Shown in pieces: positions 7,459-14,658 of a DNA stretch of 18,317 nt. The notes under the pieces were generated by a model, which saw only the letters and a program-made list of their open reading frames with translations, had not been told where the DNA came from and did no database searches. Both the position numbers and the translations under genes were made by a program. Position 1 is the stretch's first letter; each line of letters opens with the position of its first letter. Origin of the DNA: Ramlibacter sp. (GTDB taxonomy: Bacteria; Pseudomonadota; Gammaproteobacteria; Burkholderiales; Burkholderiaceae_C). The DNA lies in assembly GCA_026785815.1 (NCBI GenBank), contig JAJAZH010000356.1, positions 1 through 18,317 of the forward strand, in the 5' to 3' direction.

Positions 7459-8538
7459 ATGGATCGTCGTTCACTCATCAAAAACGCGGGCATCGCTGGC
7501 GTTCTGGCCACCGGCATCGCTCCGGCGGTGCATGCGCAGCCGGCGATCCGCTGGCGCATCGCTTCCAGCTTTCCGAAATCGCTGGACACCATCTACGGCG
7601 CCGCCGAGATTTTCGCCAGGCAGGTCCGGGCCATGACCGGTGGCAAGTTTGAGGTGTCGGTGCATGCCGCGGGCGAGCTGATGCCGGCATTCGGCGTGGT
7701 CGACGGCGTGCAGCAGGGCTCGGTCGAAGCGGCGCACACCGCGCCCTATTACTTCTTCGGCAAGGACGAATGCTTCGGCCTCGGCACGGCGATTCCGTTC
7801 GGCCTGAACAGCCGGCAGATGACGGCCTGGATGTACGAGGGCAACGGCGGCAAGCTGATGCGCGAGTTCTATTCCAAGTACAACATCGTCAATTTCCCGA
7901 TGGGCAACACCGGCGCCCAGATGGGCGGCTGGTACCGCAAGGAAATCAAGTCGCTCGCGGACATGAAGGGCATGAAGATGCGCATCGGCGGCTTCGGCGG
8001 CAAGGTGCTCGAGCGCATCGGCGGCGTGCCGCAGAACATCCCGGCCGGCGAAATCTATCCCGCGCTGGAAAAAGGCACGATCGACGCGGCGGAATGGGTG
8101 GGGCCGTACGACGACCAGAAGCTGGGCTTCAACAAGGTCGCGCCGTTCTACTATTACCCCGGCTGGTGGGAAGGCGGCCCCCAGCTGGACATCTTCATCA
8201 ACCAGAAGGCCTGGGACGCGCTGACGCCGGAATACAAGGCGATCGTGGAATCGGCTGCGGCCCATGCCCACGTGGCCACGCAGGCCAAGTACGACGCGGT
8301 CAACCCCGGCGCGCTCAAGCAACTTGTCGGCGCCGGCACCAAGCTGCGAGAGTTCCCAAAGGACGTGATGAACGCCGCCTTCAAGGAGGCGATGGCGCTG
8401 TACGAGGAGCTGGGCGTCAAGAACGAGAACTGGAAGAAGATCTACGCGGACTTCAGCAAGTTCCGCGCCGACCAGAACCTGTGGTTCCGCTTCACCGAAG
8501 CCACCTTCGACCGCTTCATGCAGGCCCAGAAACTCTGA
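7459..8538 (+). CDS. TRAP transporter substrate-binding protein, TakP-like (2-oxo acid/carboxylate type)
   Basis: A 359-residue periplasmic binding protein that captures an organic acid for a TRAP importer. The N-terminus MDRRSLIKNAG carries a twin-arginine pattern (RRSLIK), followed by a hydrophobic stretch and a VHA-Q cleavage site after residue 26, so Tat export of a folded protein is likely. The mature part follows the TakP/mannitol-type DctP pattern: MRIGGFGGKV with the probable carboxylate-binding Arg175, GEIYPALEKGTIDAAEWVGP at about 197-216, and YYYPGWWEGGPQLD at 231-244. A good ribosome site AGGAGA (7449-7454) precedes ATG 7459. The gene ends in a strong terminator, so it is a separate transcript. 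The DctQ and DctM genes lie 2.5 to 4.6 kb away on the other strand. The partner assignment is inferred from proximity and type; the ligand is unknown. Confidence 0.92.
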   Translation: MDRRSLIKNAGIAGVLATGIAPAVHAQPAIRWRIASSFPKSLDTIYGAAEIFARQVRAMTGGKFEVSVHAAGELMPAFGVVDGVQQGSVEAAHTAPYYFFGKDECFGLGTAIPFGLNSRQMTAWMYEGNGGKLMREFYSKYNIVNFPMGNTGAQMGGWYRKEIKSLADMKGMKMRIGGFGGKVLERIGGVPQNIPAGEIYPALEKGTIDAAEWVGPYDDQKLGFNKVAPFYYYPGWWEGGPQLDIFINQKAWDALTPEYKAIVESAAAHAHVATQAKYDAVNPGALKQLVGAGTKLREFPKDVMNAAFKEAMALYEELGVKNENWKKIYADFSKFRADQNLWFRFTEATFDRFMQAQKL

Positions 8539-8581
8539 ATTGCACCGAGGCCGTCCGGCGGCCTCGAGCCTCAGTCCATGC

Positions 8582-8615
8582 AAGGCTGCCGCCGACCCGG
8601 CAGCCTTTTTTTTTT
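8582..8615 (+). terminator. Rho-independent terminator after the TRAP binding protein
   Basis: A perfect 9-bp stem, AAGGCTGCC at 8582-8590 and GGCAGCCTT at 8599-8607, with an 8-base loop, runs into ten consecutive T residues (8606-8615). A second hairpin, GAGGCCG/CGGCCTC (8547-8565, five-base loop), stands just before it. Together they cleanly separate the binding-protein transcript from the esterase gene. Confidence 0.93.
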
Positions 8616-8626
8616 AGCTGGCGCTT

Positions 8627-8636
8627 GGGTATACCC
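8627..8636. promoter_or_regulatory. GTATAC-centred palindrome, possible GntR-type operator upstream of the esterase
   Basis: GGGTATACCC is a perfect 10-base palindrome about 87 bases before the esterase ATG. Operators of FadR-type GntR regulators often have a GT-N-AC core, which this fits. No GntR gene is in the window, and ten bases can arise by chance, so this is a suggestion. It also contains TATACC, which could serve as a -10 element. Confidence 0.3.
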
Positions 8637-8722
8637 GCTGGGCCAGGCAGGCAAATCGGGCGCATTGTTCAGCCCGGCAGGACTCGCAAAGAAGTCCGGC
8701 CTCATCTACCGGAGGAAACCCA

Positions 8723-10450
8723 ATGAACCATTCCCTGTTGCGGCGAGCCGCGCTCGCGCTCATGCTGGCGGGCGCGCTCGCTTCCTGCGGCGGCGGCGAC
8801 GCCGCCCCCGAGCTTCGCAGCACCCAGTTCGGTGCCGTCGAGGGCCTGGCGCTTGCCAGCGATGTCTTCGCCTGGAAGGGCATCCCGTTTGCCAAGGCGC
8901 CCACCGGCGCGCTGCGCTGGCGGGCCCCGGTCGATCCCGACGCGTGGACCGCGCCGCGCCCGGCCAAGGACTTCGCCGCCGCCTGCGTCCAGTACGGCCG
9001 CATCTACGGTCCGGGCGCCAATAACCGCTACGACGAGACCATCGGCACCACGCTTGGCCAGTCGGTCGGCAGCGAGGACTGCCTGGCGATGAACATCTGG
9101 AGCCGGGGCCAGGCCGGCCGCAAGCTGCCGGTGATCGTGTTCTTCCACGGCGGCAGCAACGTGTCGGGCTACACGGCCGATCCGATGTACGACGGCGCCG
9201 CGCTGGCGGGAACCGGCGAAGCGGTGGTGGTGACGGTGAACTTCCGGCTCGGCATCTTCGGTTTCCTGAACCTGCCGCAGCTGCGGACCGGCAACGACAG
9301 CGCGAACGACTCGGGCAACTTCGCCTTGCTGGACAGCATCAAGGCGCTGCAGTTCATCAACCGCAACATCGACGCGTTCGGCGGCGACCCGGGCAACGTC
9401 ACGATCATGGGCGAGTCCGCCGGCGCCATCAACGTCTACGCGCTGCTGACCTCCCCGCTGATGACCAGCGCCAACCCGAAGCTGTTCCACCGGGCGGTCG
9501 CGCTGAGCGGCGGCATCTCGATGGCCAGCAACCTGCCGCCGGGCAGCGTCCCGACGCTCAATCCCGCACCGGTGGCACTGGCCCAGGGCAATGCGCTGCT
9601 GAGCAACCTGCTGATCGCCGACGGCAAGGCCACCGACACGGCCTCGGCGCAGGCGTTCGCCGCGACCCAGACCAGCGCGCAGATCACCGACTACCTGCGT
9701 GGCAAGAGTTCGACGGCCCTGTTCACGACCCTGCTGACCAAGCTGTCGCTGGTCGGATTGGCCGGCTCGGGCCCGATCCCGGATGGCGCGGTGGTGGCGA
9801 CCGATCCGATCGGCGCGATCAATGCCGGCAACTATGTCAAGGTGCCGGTGCTGGCCGGCAACACCCGCGACGAGGGCAAGCTGTTCCCGTCGTTCCTGTT
9901 CCTGGTCGGTGGCGCCGGCAATGCGCGCCTGCCCACCGACGCGGCCCTGTTCGCCAACCACTTCAACTACCAGCCCGACGCCGCGCCGCAAACCACGCTG
10001 GAGCAATGGATCGCGCCGTCGTACCTGCCGGTCGACGCTCCTGTCACCGGCTTCACCGCGCGGGCCGAGCAGTTGAACAAGGTGTTCTTCCTGGCCAGCC
10101 GCGACAACGTCCTCAATGCGCTGAAGGCGAAGCAGCCCGACGTCTGGTACTACCGTTTCGACTGGGACGAGCAGCCCGCGCCATGGAACCAGATCTACGG
10201 CGCGGCGCACGTGTTCGACCTGCCGTTCGTGTTCGGCAATTTCGGTCCGTCGCTGTTCTCCAACATCATGAACACGTCGGCCAACCGGGTCGGCCGCTTC
10301 GACCTGTCCTACGCGATGATGCGCAGCGTCGGCGCGTTCGCACGCAACGGCGACCCCAACGACGTCGCGCTGGGCGTGACTTGGCCGACCTGGCCGCGCA
10401 AGTTGCTGTTCGACGCAACCCCGACTGCGGGCAGGATCAGCGTCGAGTAA
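8723..10450 (+). CDS. Lipoprotein carboxylesterase (type-B, alpha/beta hydrolase)
   Basis: A 575-residue carboxylesterase of the para-nitrobenzyl esterase / type-B family, which hydrolyses carboxylic esters. The signal MNHSLLRRAALALMLAGALA ends in lipobox LASC with Cys22 lipidated, so the enzyme is membrane-anchored outside the cytoplasm. Family blocks are AWKGIPFAKAPTGALRWRAP, EDCLAMNIW, the oxyanion HGG at 142-144, and the nucleophile elbow GESAGA with Ser232. The likely acid is Glu384 (NTRDEGKLF) and the likely base His496 (GAAHVFDLPFVFG). A strong ribosome site GGAGGAAA (8711-8718) precedes ATG 8723. It lies between the TRAP binding protein and the convergent TRAP membrane genes, so it may release the acid taken up by that importer; this is inference. 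A hairpin follows the stop. The family is sure; the substrate is not known. Confidence 0.92.
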   Translation: MNHSLLRRAALALMLAGALASCGGGDAAPELRSTQFGAVEGLALASDVFAWKGIPFAKAPTGALRWRAPVDPDAWTAPRPAKDFAAACVQYGRIYGPGANNRYDETIGTTLGQSVGSEDCLAMNIWSRGQAGRKLPVIVFFHGGSNVSGYTADPMYDGAALAGTGEAVVVTVNFRLGIFGFLNLPQLRTGNDSANDSGNFALLDSIKALQFINRNIDAFGGDPGNVTIMGESAGAINVYALLTSPLMTSANPKLFHRAVALSGGISMASNLPPGSVPTLNPAPVALAQGNALLSNLLIADGKATDTASAQAFAATQTSAQITDYLRGKSSTALFTTLLTKLSLVGLAGSGPIPDGAVVATDPIGAINAGNYVKVPVLAGNTRDEGKLFPSFLFLVGGAGNARLPTDAALFANHFNYQPDAAPQTTLEQWIAPSYLPVDAPVTGFTARAEQLNKVFFLASRDNVLNALKAKQPDVWYYRFDWDEQPAPWNQIYGAAHVFDLPFVFGNFGPSLFSNIMNTSANRVGRFDLSYAMMRSVGAFARNGDPNDVALGVTWPTWPRKLLFDATPTAGRISVE

Positions 10451-10465
10451 CGGGGAGCGCGGCGA

Positions 10466-10488
10466 GGGCACGGCGCGCTGCCGTGCCC
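10466..10488. terminator. Hairpin between convergent esterase and TRAP-operon genes
   Basis: A perfect 9-bp stem, GGGCACGGC at 10466-10474 and GCCGTGCCC at 10480-10488, with loop GCGCT, fills the gap between the two convergent stops. There is no T-run on either side, so it would act as a bidirectional, possibly Rho-assisted, transcript end. Confidence 0.6.
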
Positions 10489-10497
10489 GGTCCTCTG

Positions 10498-10992
10498 CTA
10501 GAAGCTGCGGAAAGCCTTCAGTTCCGAGACCAGCCGCTCGAACTCGTCGAGCATGCGCGGGTCGGCCGCGTAGAAGACTGTGAACTTGCCTTCCAGCGTG
10601 CGCACATACAGGCGCGGCGCGACCAGCCAGTCGAGCCCGCGAATGCGGATCAGCTTGCCGAAGGCCAGTTCGCGCAGGTCCATCTTCTTGTGCCACAACC
10701 AGGTCTGCTGCAATTGCGCCGCGTCCAGACGCGTCACGCTGCGTACGATGCTCCACCAGGTGAACAGCATCAGCAACAGCGCCGCGACGAACCAGCTCAA
10801 GATCGAGACGGCGCCGCCGGACACCTTGCCGCCCAGCCACAGATGCACGAACCAGCCCGCGGTGCCGAACAGCAGGGCACTGGCAAGCAACTTGAAGAAC
10901 AGCGTGAACGCCGGTCCCTGCAGCGGCTGGCTGCCGGCGGGGCTGAAGCGAAAGGGTGGCGGCCCCAGTGCCTGGGCGGGCGAGTCGCTCAC
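10498..10992 (-). CDS. Small two-helix membrane protein with PH-like C-terminal half, uncharacterised
   Basis: A 164-residue protein of unknown function. It starts at GTG 10992-10990, which overlaps the DctM stop as GTGA, so its translation is coupled to the TRAP large permease. A Pro-rich N-terminus is followed by two hydrophobic helices (about 29-52 and 60-82), then a soluble segment: WLWHKKMDLRELAFGKLIRI, GLDWLVAPRLYVRT, GKFTVFYAAD and MLDEFERLVSEL. The beta-strand pattern ending in an amphipathic helix resembles bacterial PH-like (YdbT/YvbH-type) membrane-associated domains, but I judge this by eye only. The reading frame stays open far upstream inside dctM; that part is an antisense-style shadow with Arg/His/Gly-rich composition and is excluded. 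Position in the operon suggests a link to the TRAP system, for instance assembly or regulation, which is inference. Confidence 0.78.
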   Translation of the reverse strand: MSDSPAQALGPPPFRFSPAGSQPLQGPAFTLFFKLLASALLFGTAGWFVHLWLGGKVSGGAVSILSWFVAALLLMLFTWWSIVRSVTRLDAAQLQQTWLWHKKMDLRELAFGKLIRIRGLDWLVAPRLYVRTLEGKFTVFYAADPRMLDEFERLVSELKAFRSF

Positions 10993-12524
10993 TTCTTCGG
11001 CGGACCGAACAGATCGTCCATCCGCTTCTGCTCTTCGGCGGCGGTGTCGGTGTCGCGCTGGCCCTGGGTCTCGCCGGGCTTGAGTTCGGCCGGCTTCGGA
11101 TCGAGCGCCTCGACCGGCATTTCGATCTTGACCTTGTCGATGTCGACCTTCACGTCCTTGTCCAGGAACACCGTGACGGTCTGCGGCACGAAGATGACGA
11201 TCGCCACCAGGATCAGCTGCATGATCACCCAGGGAATCGCCCCCATGTAGATGTCGTTCGACTTGACCGGGTTGTCGATCCGCTTTTCCTTGAACAGGGT
11301 GTCCGCGATCCCGCGCAGGTAGAACAGGGCAAAGCCGAACGGCGGATGCATGAAGCTGGTCTGCATGTTCACGCACAGCAGCACGCCAAACCACACCAGG
11401 TCGATGCCCAGCTTGTCCGCGACGGGTCCCAGCAGCGGCAGGATGATGAAGGCGATCTCGAAGAAGTCGAGGAAGAACGCCAGGAAGAAGATGAAGATGT
11501 TGACCACGATCAGGAAGCCGACCTGGCCGCCCGGCAGGCCCGAGAGCAGGTGCTCGACCCAGCGCGCGCCGTCGACGCCCTGGAACACCATCGAGAACAC
11601 GCGCGAGCCGATCAGGATGAAGACCACCATCGCCGTCAGCCGCATGGTGCCGACCATCGCCTGCCAGATCAGGTCGCGCGTCAGGCGCCGGTGGATCGCG
11701 GCCAGCACCAAAGCGCCGACGCAGCCCATGGCGCCAGCTTCGGTCGGCGTCGCGATCGCGGTGTTCATGAACGGCAGGCCGCCCATCGAGCCCAGCACCG
11801 CGAAGATCAGGATCGCCGACGGGATGATGCCGCGCAGGCACTTCATCCACAGCGCGAAGCCGCTCATGGTGCGCGCCGACTTCGGCATGCCGGGCACGTG
11901 GTGCGGCTTGACGATGCCGAGCGCGTACGTGTAGAGCGCGAAGATCAGCACCTGCAGGATCGACGGGCCCCAGGCGCCCTTGTACATGTCGCCGACCGAG
12001 CGTCCGAGCTGGTCGGCCATCACCACCAGCACCAGCGACGGCGGCACCAGCTGGGTGATGGTGCCCGACGCGGCCAGCACGCCGGTGGTGTAGCGCATGT
12101 TGTAGCCGTAGCGGATCATCACCGGCATCGAGATCAACGCCATCGCGATCACCTGGCCGGCCACCGTCCCGGTGATGGCGCCCAGGATGAATCCGACGAT
12201 GATCACCGAGTAGCCCAGGCCGCCCCGCACGGTGCCGAACAGCTGCCCCATCGAGTCGAGCATGTCCTCGGCCAGCCCGCACTTCTCCAGGATGGCGCCC
12301 ATGAAGGTGAAGAACGGGATCGCCAGCAGCAGGTCGTTCGAAAGAATGCCGAAAACGTTGAGCGGCAGGTTGGCCATGAAGCTGGCCGGGAACCAGCCCA
12401 TCTCGATCGCGAAGAACCCGCACCCCAGACCGAGCGCGGCCAGCGAGAAGGCGACCGGAAAACCGATCAGCATGATGATGACCAGCCCGGCGAACATGAA
12501 CGGGGCGAAGTTTTCCATTTGCAT
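10989..12524 (-). CDS. TRAP transporter large permease (DctM family)
   Basis: A 511-residue integral membrane protein, the ion-coupled transport subunit of a TRAP importer. About twelve hydrophobic helices are visible, beginning FAPFMFAGLVIIMLIGFPVA. Family stretches include LLLAIPFFTFMGAILEKCGL, GAITGTVAGQVIAMALISMP, TGVLAASGTITQLVPPSLVL, TEAGAMGCVGAL and MHPPFGFALFYLRGI. It is longer than the common 425-residue DctM because of a hydrophilic tail from about residue 445 (DKDVKVDIDKVKIEMP onward, ending DDLFGPPKK); long forms of this kind occur with TakP/mannitol-type systems. ATG 12524-12522 begins the first helix; a second Met follows two codons later. The small permease gene is 57 bases upstream, and the next gene overlaps the stop by four bases, so this is one operon. 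Its partner binding protein is probably the plus-strand gene at 7459. Confidence 0.94.
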   Translation of the reverse strand: MQMENFAPFMFAGLVIIMLIGFPVAFSLAALGLGCGFFAIEMGWFPASFMANLPLNVFGILSNDLLLAIPFFTFMGAILEKCGLAEDMLDSMGQLFGTVRGGLGYSVIIVGFILGAITGTVAGQVIAMALISMPVMIRYGYNMRYTTGVLAASGTITQLVPPSLVLVVMADQLGRSVGDMYKGAWGPSILQVLIFALYTYALGIVKPHHVPGMPKSARTMSGFALWMKCLRGIIPSAILIFAVLGSMGGLPFMNTAIATPTEAGAMGCVGALVLAAIHRRLTRDLIWQAMVGTMRLTAMVVFILIGSRVFSMVFQGVDGARWVEHLLSGLPGGQVGFLIVVNIFIFFLAFFLDFFEIAFIILPLLGPVADKLGIDLVWFGVLLCVNMQTSFMHPPFGFALFYLRGIADTLFKEKRIDNPVKSNDIYMGAIPWVIMQLILVAIVIFVPQTVTVFLDKDVKVDIDKVKIEMPVEALDPKPAELKPGETQGQRDTDTAAEEQKRMDDLFGPPKK

Positions 12525-12581
12525 GGGGTGCGTTTCCGGTGTGATCTGCTTAAGGGGTGGCCGAGTGCTGCGGATGCGACG

Positions 12582-13121
12582 TCATTGCACCGGCTTTTCG
12601 TAGTGGGTGTCCATCTGGTAGATCCCCTTCAGGTAGCAGACCCGCTTGATGATTTCGGAGACACCCTGCAGGGTCATCATCGCGAAACCCAGCGGCAGCA
12701 TCAGCATGGCCGGCCAGCGCACCAGGCCGCCGGCATTGTTGGACATCTCGTTCATCACGAACATCTTCACCAGCAAGGGCCAGCTCAGGTAGGTCAGCAG
12801 CACGGTCACCGGGAGCAGGAAGAACACCAGGCCGAACAGGTCGACGTAGACCGGCCGGTTGCCTCTGAGCTTGCCGTAGATCAGATCGACCCGCACATGC
12901 TCGTTCAGCCTCAACACCACCGGCGCGCCCAGCATCACGATGCCGGCGAACAGGTACCACTGGATCTCGAGCCAGCCATTGGAACTGATGTCGAACAGGT
13001 AGCGCACGAAGGCGTTGCCGGCGGAAATCAGCGCCGTGAGTAACACCGCCAGTGACGCGAAGCGGCCCAGCCGGTCGCTGGTCCAGTCGATCGCCAGTGC
13101 AAATTTCAGCAGTGCTGCCAC
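12582..13121 (-). CDS. TRAP transporter small permease (DctQ family)
   Basis: A 179-residue membrane protein with four hydrophobic helices, the usual layout of DctQ, which joins the large permease and docks the binding protein. Seen are FASLAVLLTALISAGNAFVR, the conserved EIQWYLFAGIVMLGAPVVLR, NEHVRVDLIYG and the final helix PLGFAMMTLQGVSEIIKR. The start is GTG 13121-13119 with GGAG six bases upstream (the sequence before the start reads GGAGTTACCC). The gene leads a minus-strand operon with dctM and the small membrane protein, and is divergent from the EgtB/SenA-like gene. A possible -10, TATAGG, lies at 13173-13168 on the minus strand, with no clear -35. Confidence 0.93.
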   Translation of the reverse strand: MAALLKFALAIDWTSDRLGRFASLAVLLTALISAGNAFVRYLFDISSNGWLEIQWYLFAGIVMLGAPVVLRLNEHVRVDLIYGKLRGNRPVYVDLFGLVFFLLPVTVLLTYLSWPLLVKMFVMNEMSNNAGGLVRWPAMLMLPLGFAMMTLQGVSEIIKRVCYLKGIYQMDTHYEKPVQ

Positions 13122-13296
13122 GGGTAACTCCGTACTTGAAAAGGGTGCGCAGGTGAGACCAACCCTGCCTATAACCCCTAAATACTAACTTGCCGGAGCC
13201 TTCATCACGCTGACATCTCTGCGGCGGCATGCGCTGGACGCGCGGTTGGAGCAGGCCCGCGACCACAAAAAACGGGCCGCGTCGGGGGACGGGGTG

Positions 13297-13302
13297 AATA
13301 AT
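13297..13302 (+). promoter_or_regulatory. Candidate -10 element immediately before the EgtB/SenA-like start
   Basis: AATAAT stands five bases before ATG 13308 in otherwise GC-rich DNA, and no Shine-Dalgarno sequence is present. If used, transcription would start at or next to the ATG, giving a leaderless mRNA. No good -35 is seen. The rest of the 186-base divergent region 13122-13307 has a GGCCCG/CGGGCC hairpin (13254-13278) and an A-run, and nothing else I can name. Confidence 0.3.
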
Positions 13303-13307
13303 AGGCG

Positions 13308-14570
13308 ATGCCTTCCCTGACCCCAGCCGCCACCCCGGCCTCGATCGACGCGCCGGACATCGGAAGCGCAGGCCGCGACCTGCTGTCGCTGGCCCTGATG
13401 GACGCGCGCAACCACACGCTGCACCTGCTGGCGCAGTACGAGCAGGCACTGGGCGAGGCGAATTTCGCGGTTCCGCGGCGCTCGGAGCTGTCGCCACCGC
13501 TGTGGCTGGCCGGCCACATCGGCTGGTTCGCCGAGTTCTGGATCGGCCGCAATCCGCAGCGCGGGCTGGGCGCCGCCTGCCCGCTGGACGCGGTGCGTCT
13601 GGCATCGATCGAGCCGCGCGCCGACAACTGGTTCCATCCGGCGCTGGTTCCGCACGAAGCGCGCTGGCAGCACGCGCTGGAAGTCGGACCCTTGCGCGCC
13701 TGGCTGCTGGAGACGCTGGAAGGAACGCTCGAACTGCTGGAGAAAACGCCTGAGACCGACGAGGCGCTCTATTTTTTCCGCGCGGCCTTGTTCCATGAAG
13801 ACCTGCGCGGCGAGCAGCTGATCGCGATGGCCCAGACGCTCTCGGTGCCGCTCAAGCTGCCGTTGCCGCAGGGCGTGCATCCGCGCGATCCGTTGCTGGT
13901 CCCGGCCGGCCCGTGGCAGCTCGGCGCAGCGCCGGGCGGCTTCGTTTTCGACATCGAGAAGTGGGCCCATGAAGTCGACGTGCCGGAGTTCGAAATCGAC
14001 GCGCAACCGGTCACCTGGTCGCAGTACGTGGAATTCGTCGACGACGGCGGCTACGACCGGCCCGAGTTCTGGCTGCCGGAAGGCTGGTCCTGGCTGGAAC
14101 GCGAGGCCCAGTTCGAGGGCCGGCGAGGGCCGCGCCATGTCGAGCAGATCGGCGTCGCCAGCGGCGCCGTGATGCAGTCGCTGTTCGGCAAGCCCACCCG
14201 CATGGCGGGCACCCAGGAGGCGATGCATGTCAGCTGGTGGGAGGCGGACGCCTGGGCCCGCTGGGCCGGGCGCCGGCTGCCGACCGAAGTGGAGTGGGAG
14301 ATGGCGGCCCACGTCGCCGGGCGCCGCGGGTTCCGCTGGGGCGATGTGCGGGAATGGACCGCCAGCAGCCTGCGTCCCTGGCCCGGCTTCAGCGCCGATG
14401 GCTGGACCCGTGGCACCGACTTCGAGGCGGCGCCGCTGTTCGGCCGGGCCCGGGTGCAGCGCGGCGCCTCGTTCGCGACCCGCGCCCGCATGAAGCATCC
14501 GCGCCGGCGCGCCTTCTCGCTGCCCGACCGCGACGACGGCTTCAGCGGCTTTCGCAGCTGCGCGCTTTAG
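13308..14570 (+). CDS. EgtB/SenA-like nonheme-iron enzyme (DinB + FGE-sulfatase domains), metal motif altered
   Basis: A 420-residue protein of the EgtB family. Relatives join sulfur (EgtB, ergothioneine) or a selenosugar (SenA, selenoneine) to trimethylhistidine with an iron centre. The N-terminal DinB-like domain has LSPPLWLAGHIGWFAEFWIG with His70. It then has LFHEDLRGE at 161-169, where relatives carry HX3HXE: His163 and Glu169 are kept but the second His is Arg167 (CGC, one transition from CAC). The C-terminal formylglycine-enzyme-like domain has MHVSWWEADAWARWAGRRLP, TEVEWEMAA, FRWGDVREWTAS (relatives have VWEWT; Arg348 replaces Trp), RPWPGF, QRGASFATRAR and GFRSCAL. Wording of the N-terminal region is nearer SenA than classical EgtB. 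No SenB or SenC genes are adjacent. Family sure; activity doubtful because an iron ligand appears lost. The N-terminus is uncertain, as ATG 13308 has no Shine-Dalgarno sequence; the conserved part begins near residue 23. Confidence 0.85.
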   Translation: MPSLTPAATPASIDAPDIGSAGRDLLSLALMDARNHTLHLLAQYEQALGEANFAVPRRSELSPPLWLAGHIGWFAEFWIGRNPQRGLGAACPLDAVRLASIEPRADNWFHPALVPHEARWQHALEVGPLRAWLLETLEGTLELLEKTPETDEALYFFRAALFHEDLRGEQLIAMAQTLSVPLKLPLPQGVHPRDPLLVPAGPWQLGAAPGGFVFDIEKWAHEVDVPEFEIDAQPVTWSQYVEFVDDGGYDRPEFWLPEGWSWLEREAQFEGRRGPRHVEQIGVASGAVMQSLFGKPTRMAGTQEAMHVSWWEADAWARWAGRRLPTEVEWEMAAHVAGRRGFRWGDVREWTASSLRPWPGFSADGWTRGTDFEAAPLFGRARVQRGASFATRARMKHPRRRAFSLPDRDDGFSGFRSCAL

Positions 14571-14656
14571 CATCGCTGCGCCAGTCGCCGCCCGGCAGCC
14601 CGCCGTGGCCCGGAACCTGGACCAGGCGCCGCAGCCGGACGCTTTAGCATTGCGGC
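14553..14656 (+). repeat. Imperfect short direct repeat flanking the gap before tupB
   Basis: Two 27-base segments 77 bases apart (14553-14579 and 14630-14656) match at about 21 positions. They share CGCAGC and, at the same offset, the 11-base CGCTTTAGCAT. The first copy spans the last codons and stop of the EgtB/SenA-like gene. The second lies eight bases before the tupB ATG and provides TAGCAT, a possible -10 that would also make a nearly leaderless start. It may be chance or a small duplication. Confidence 0.35.
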
Positions 14657-14658
14657 AA

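Noticed and set aside
8702..10840. A 712-codon open frame antisense to the esterase
   Set aside because: The composition is that of a GC-driven shadow; the plus-strand gene has a signal peptide, catalytic triad and ribosome site.
10956..13043. A 695-codon open frame antisense to dctM and dctQ
   Set aside because: It is dominated by His, Arg, Asp and Gln repeats produced by the complement of hydrophobic codons and has no recognisable domain.
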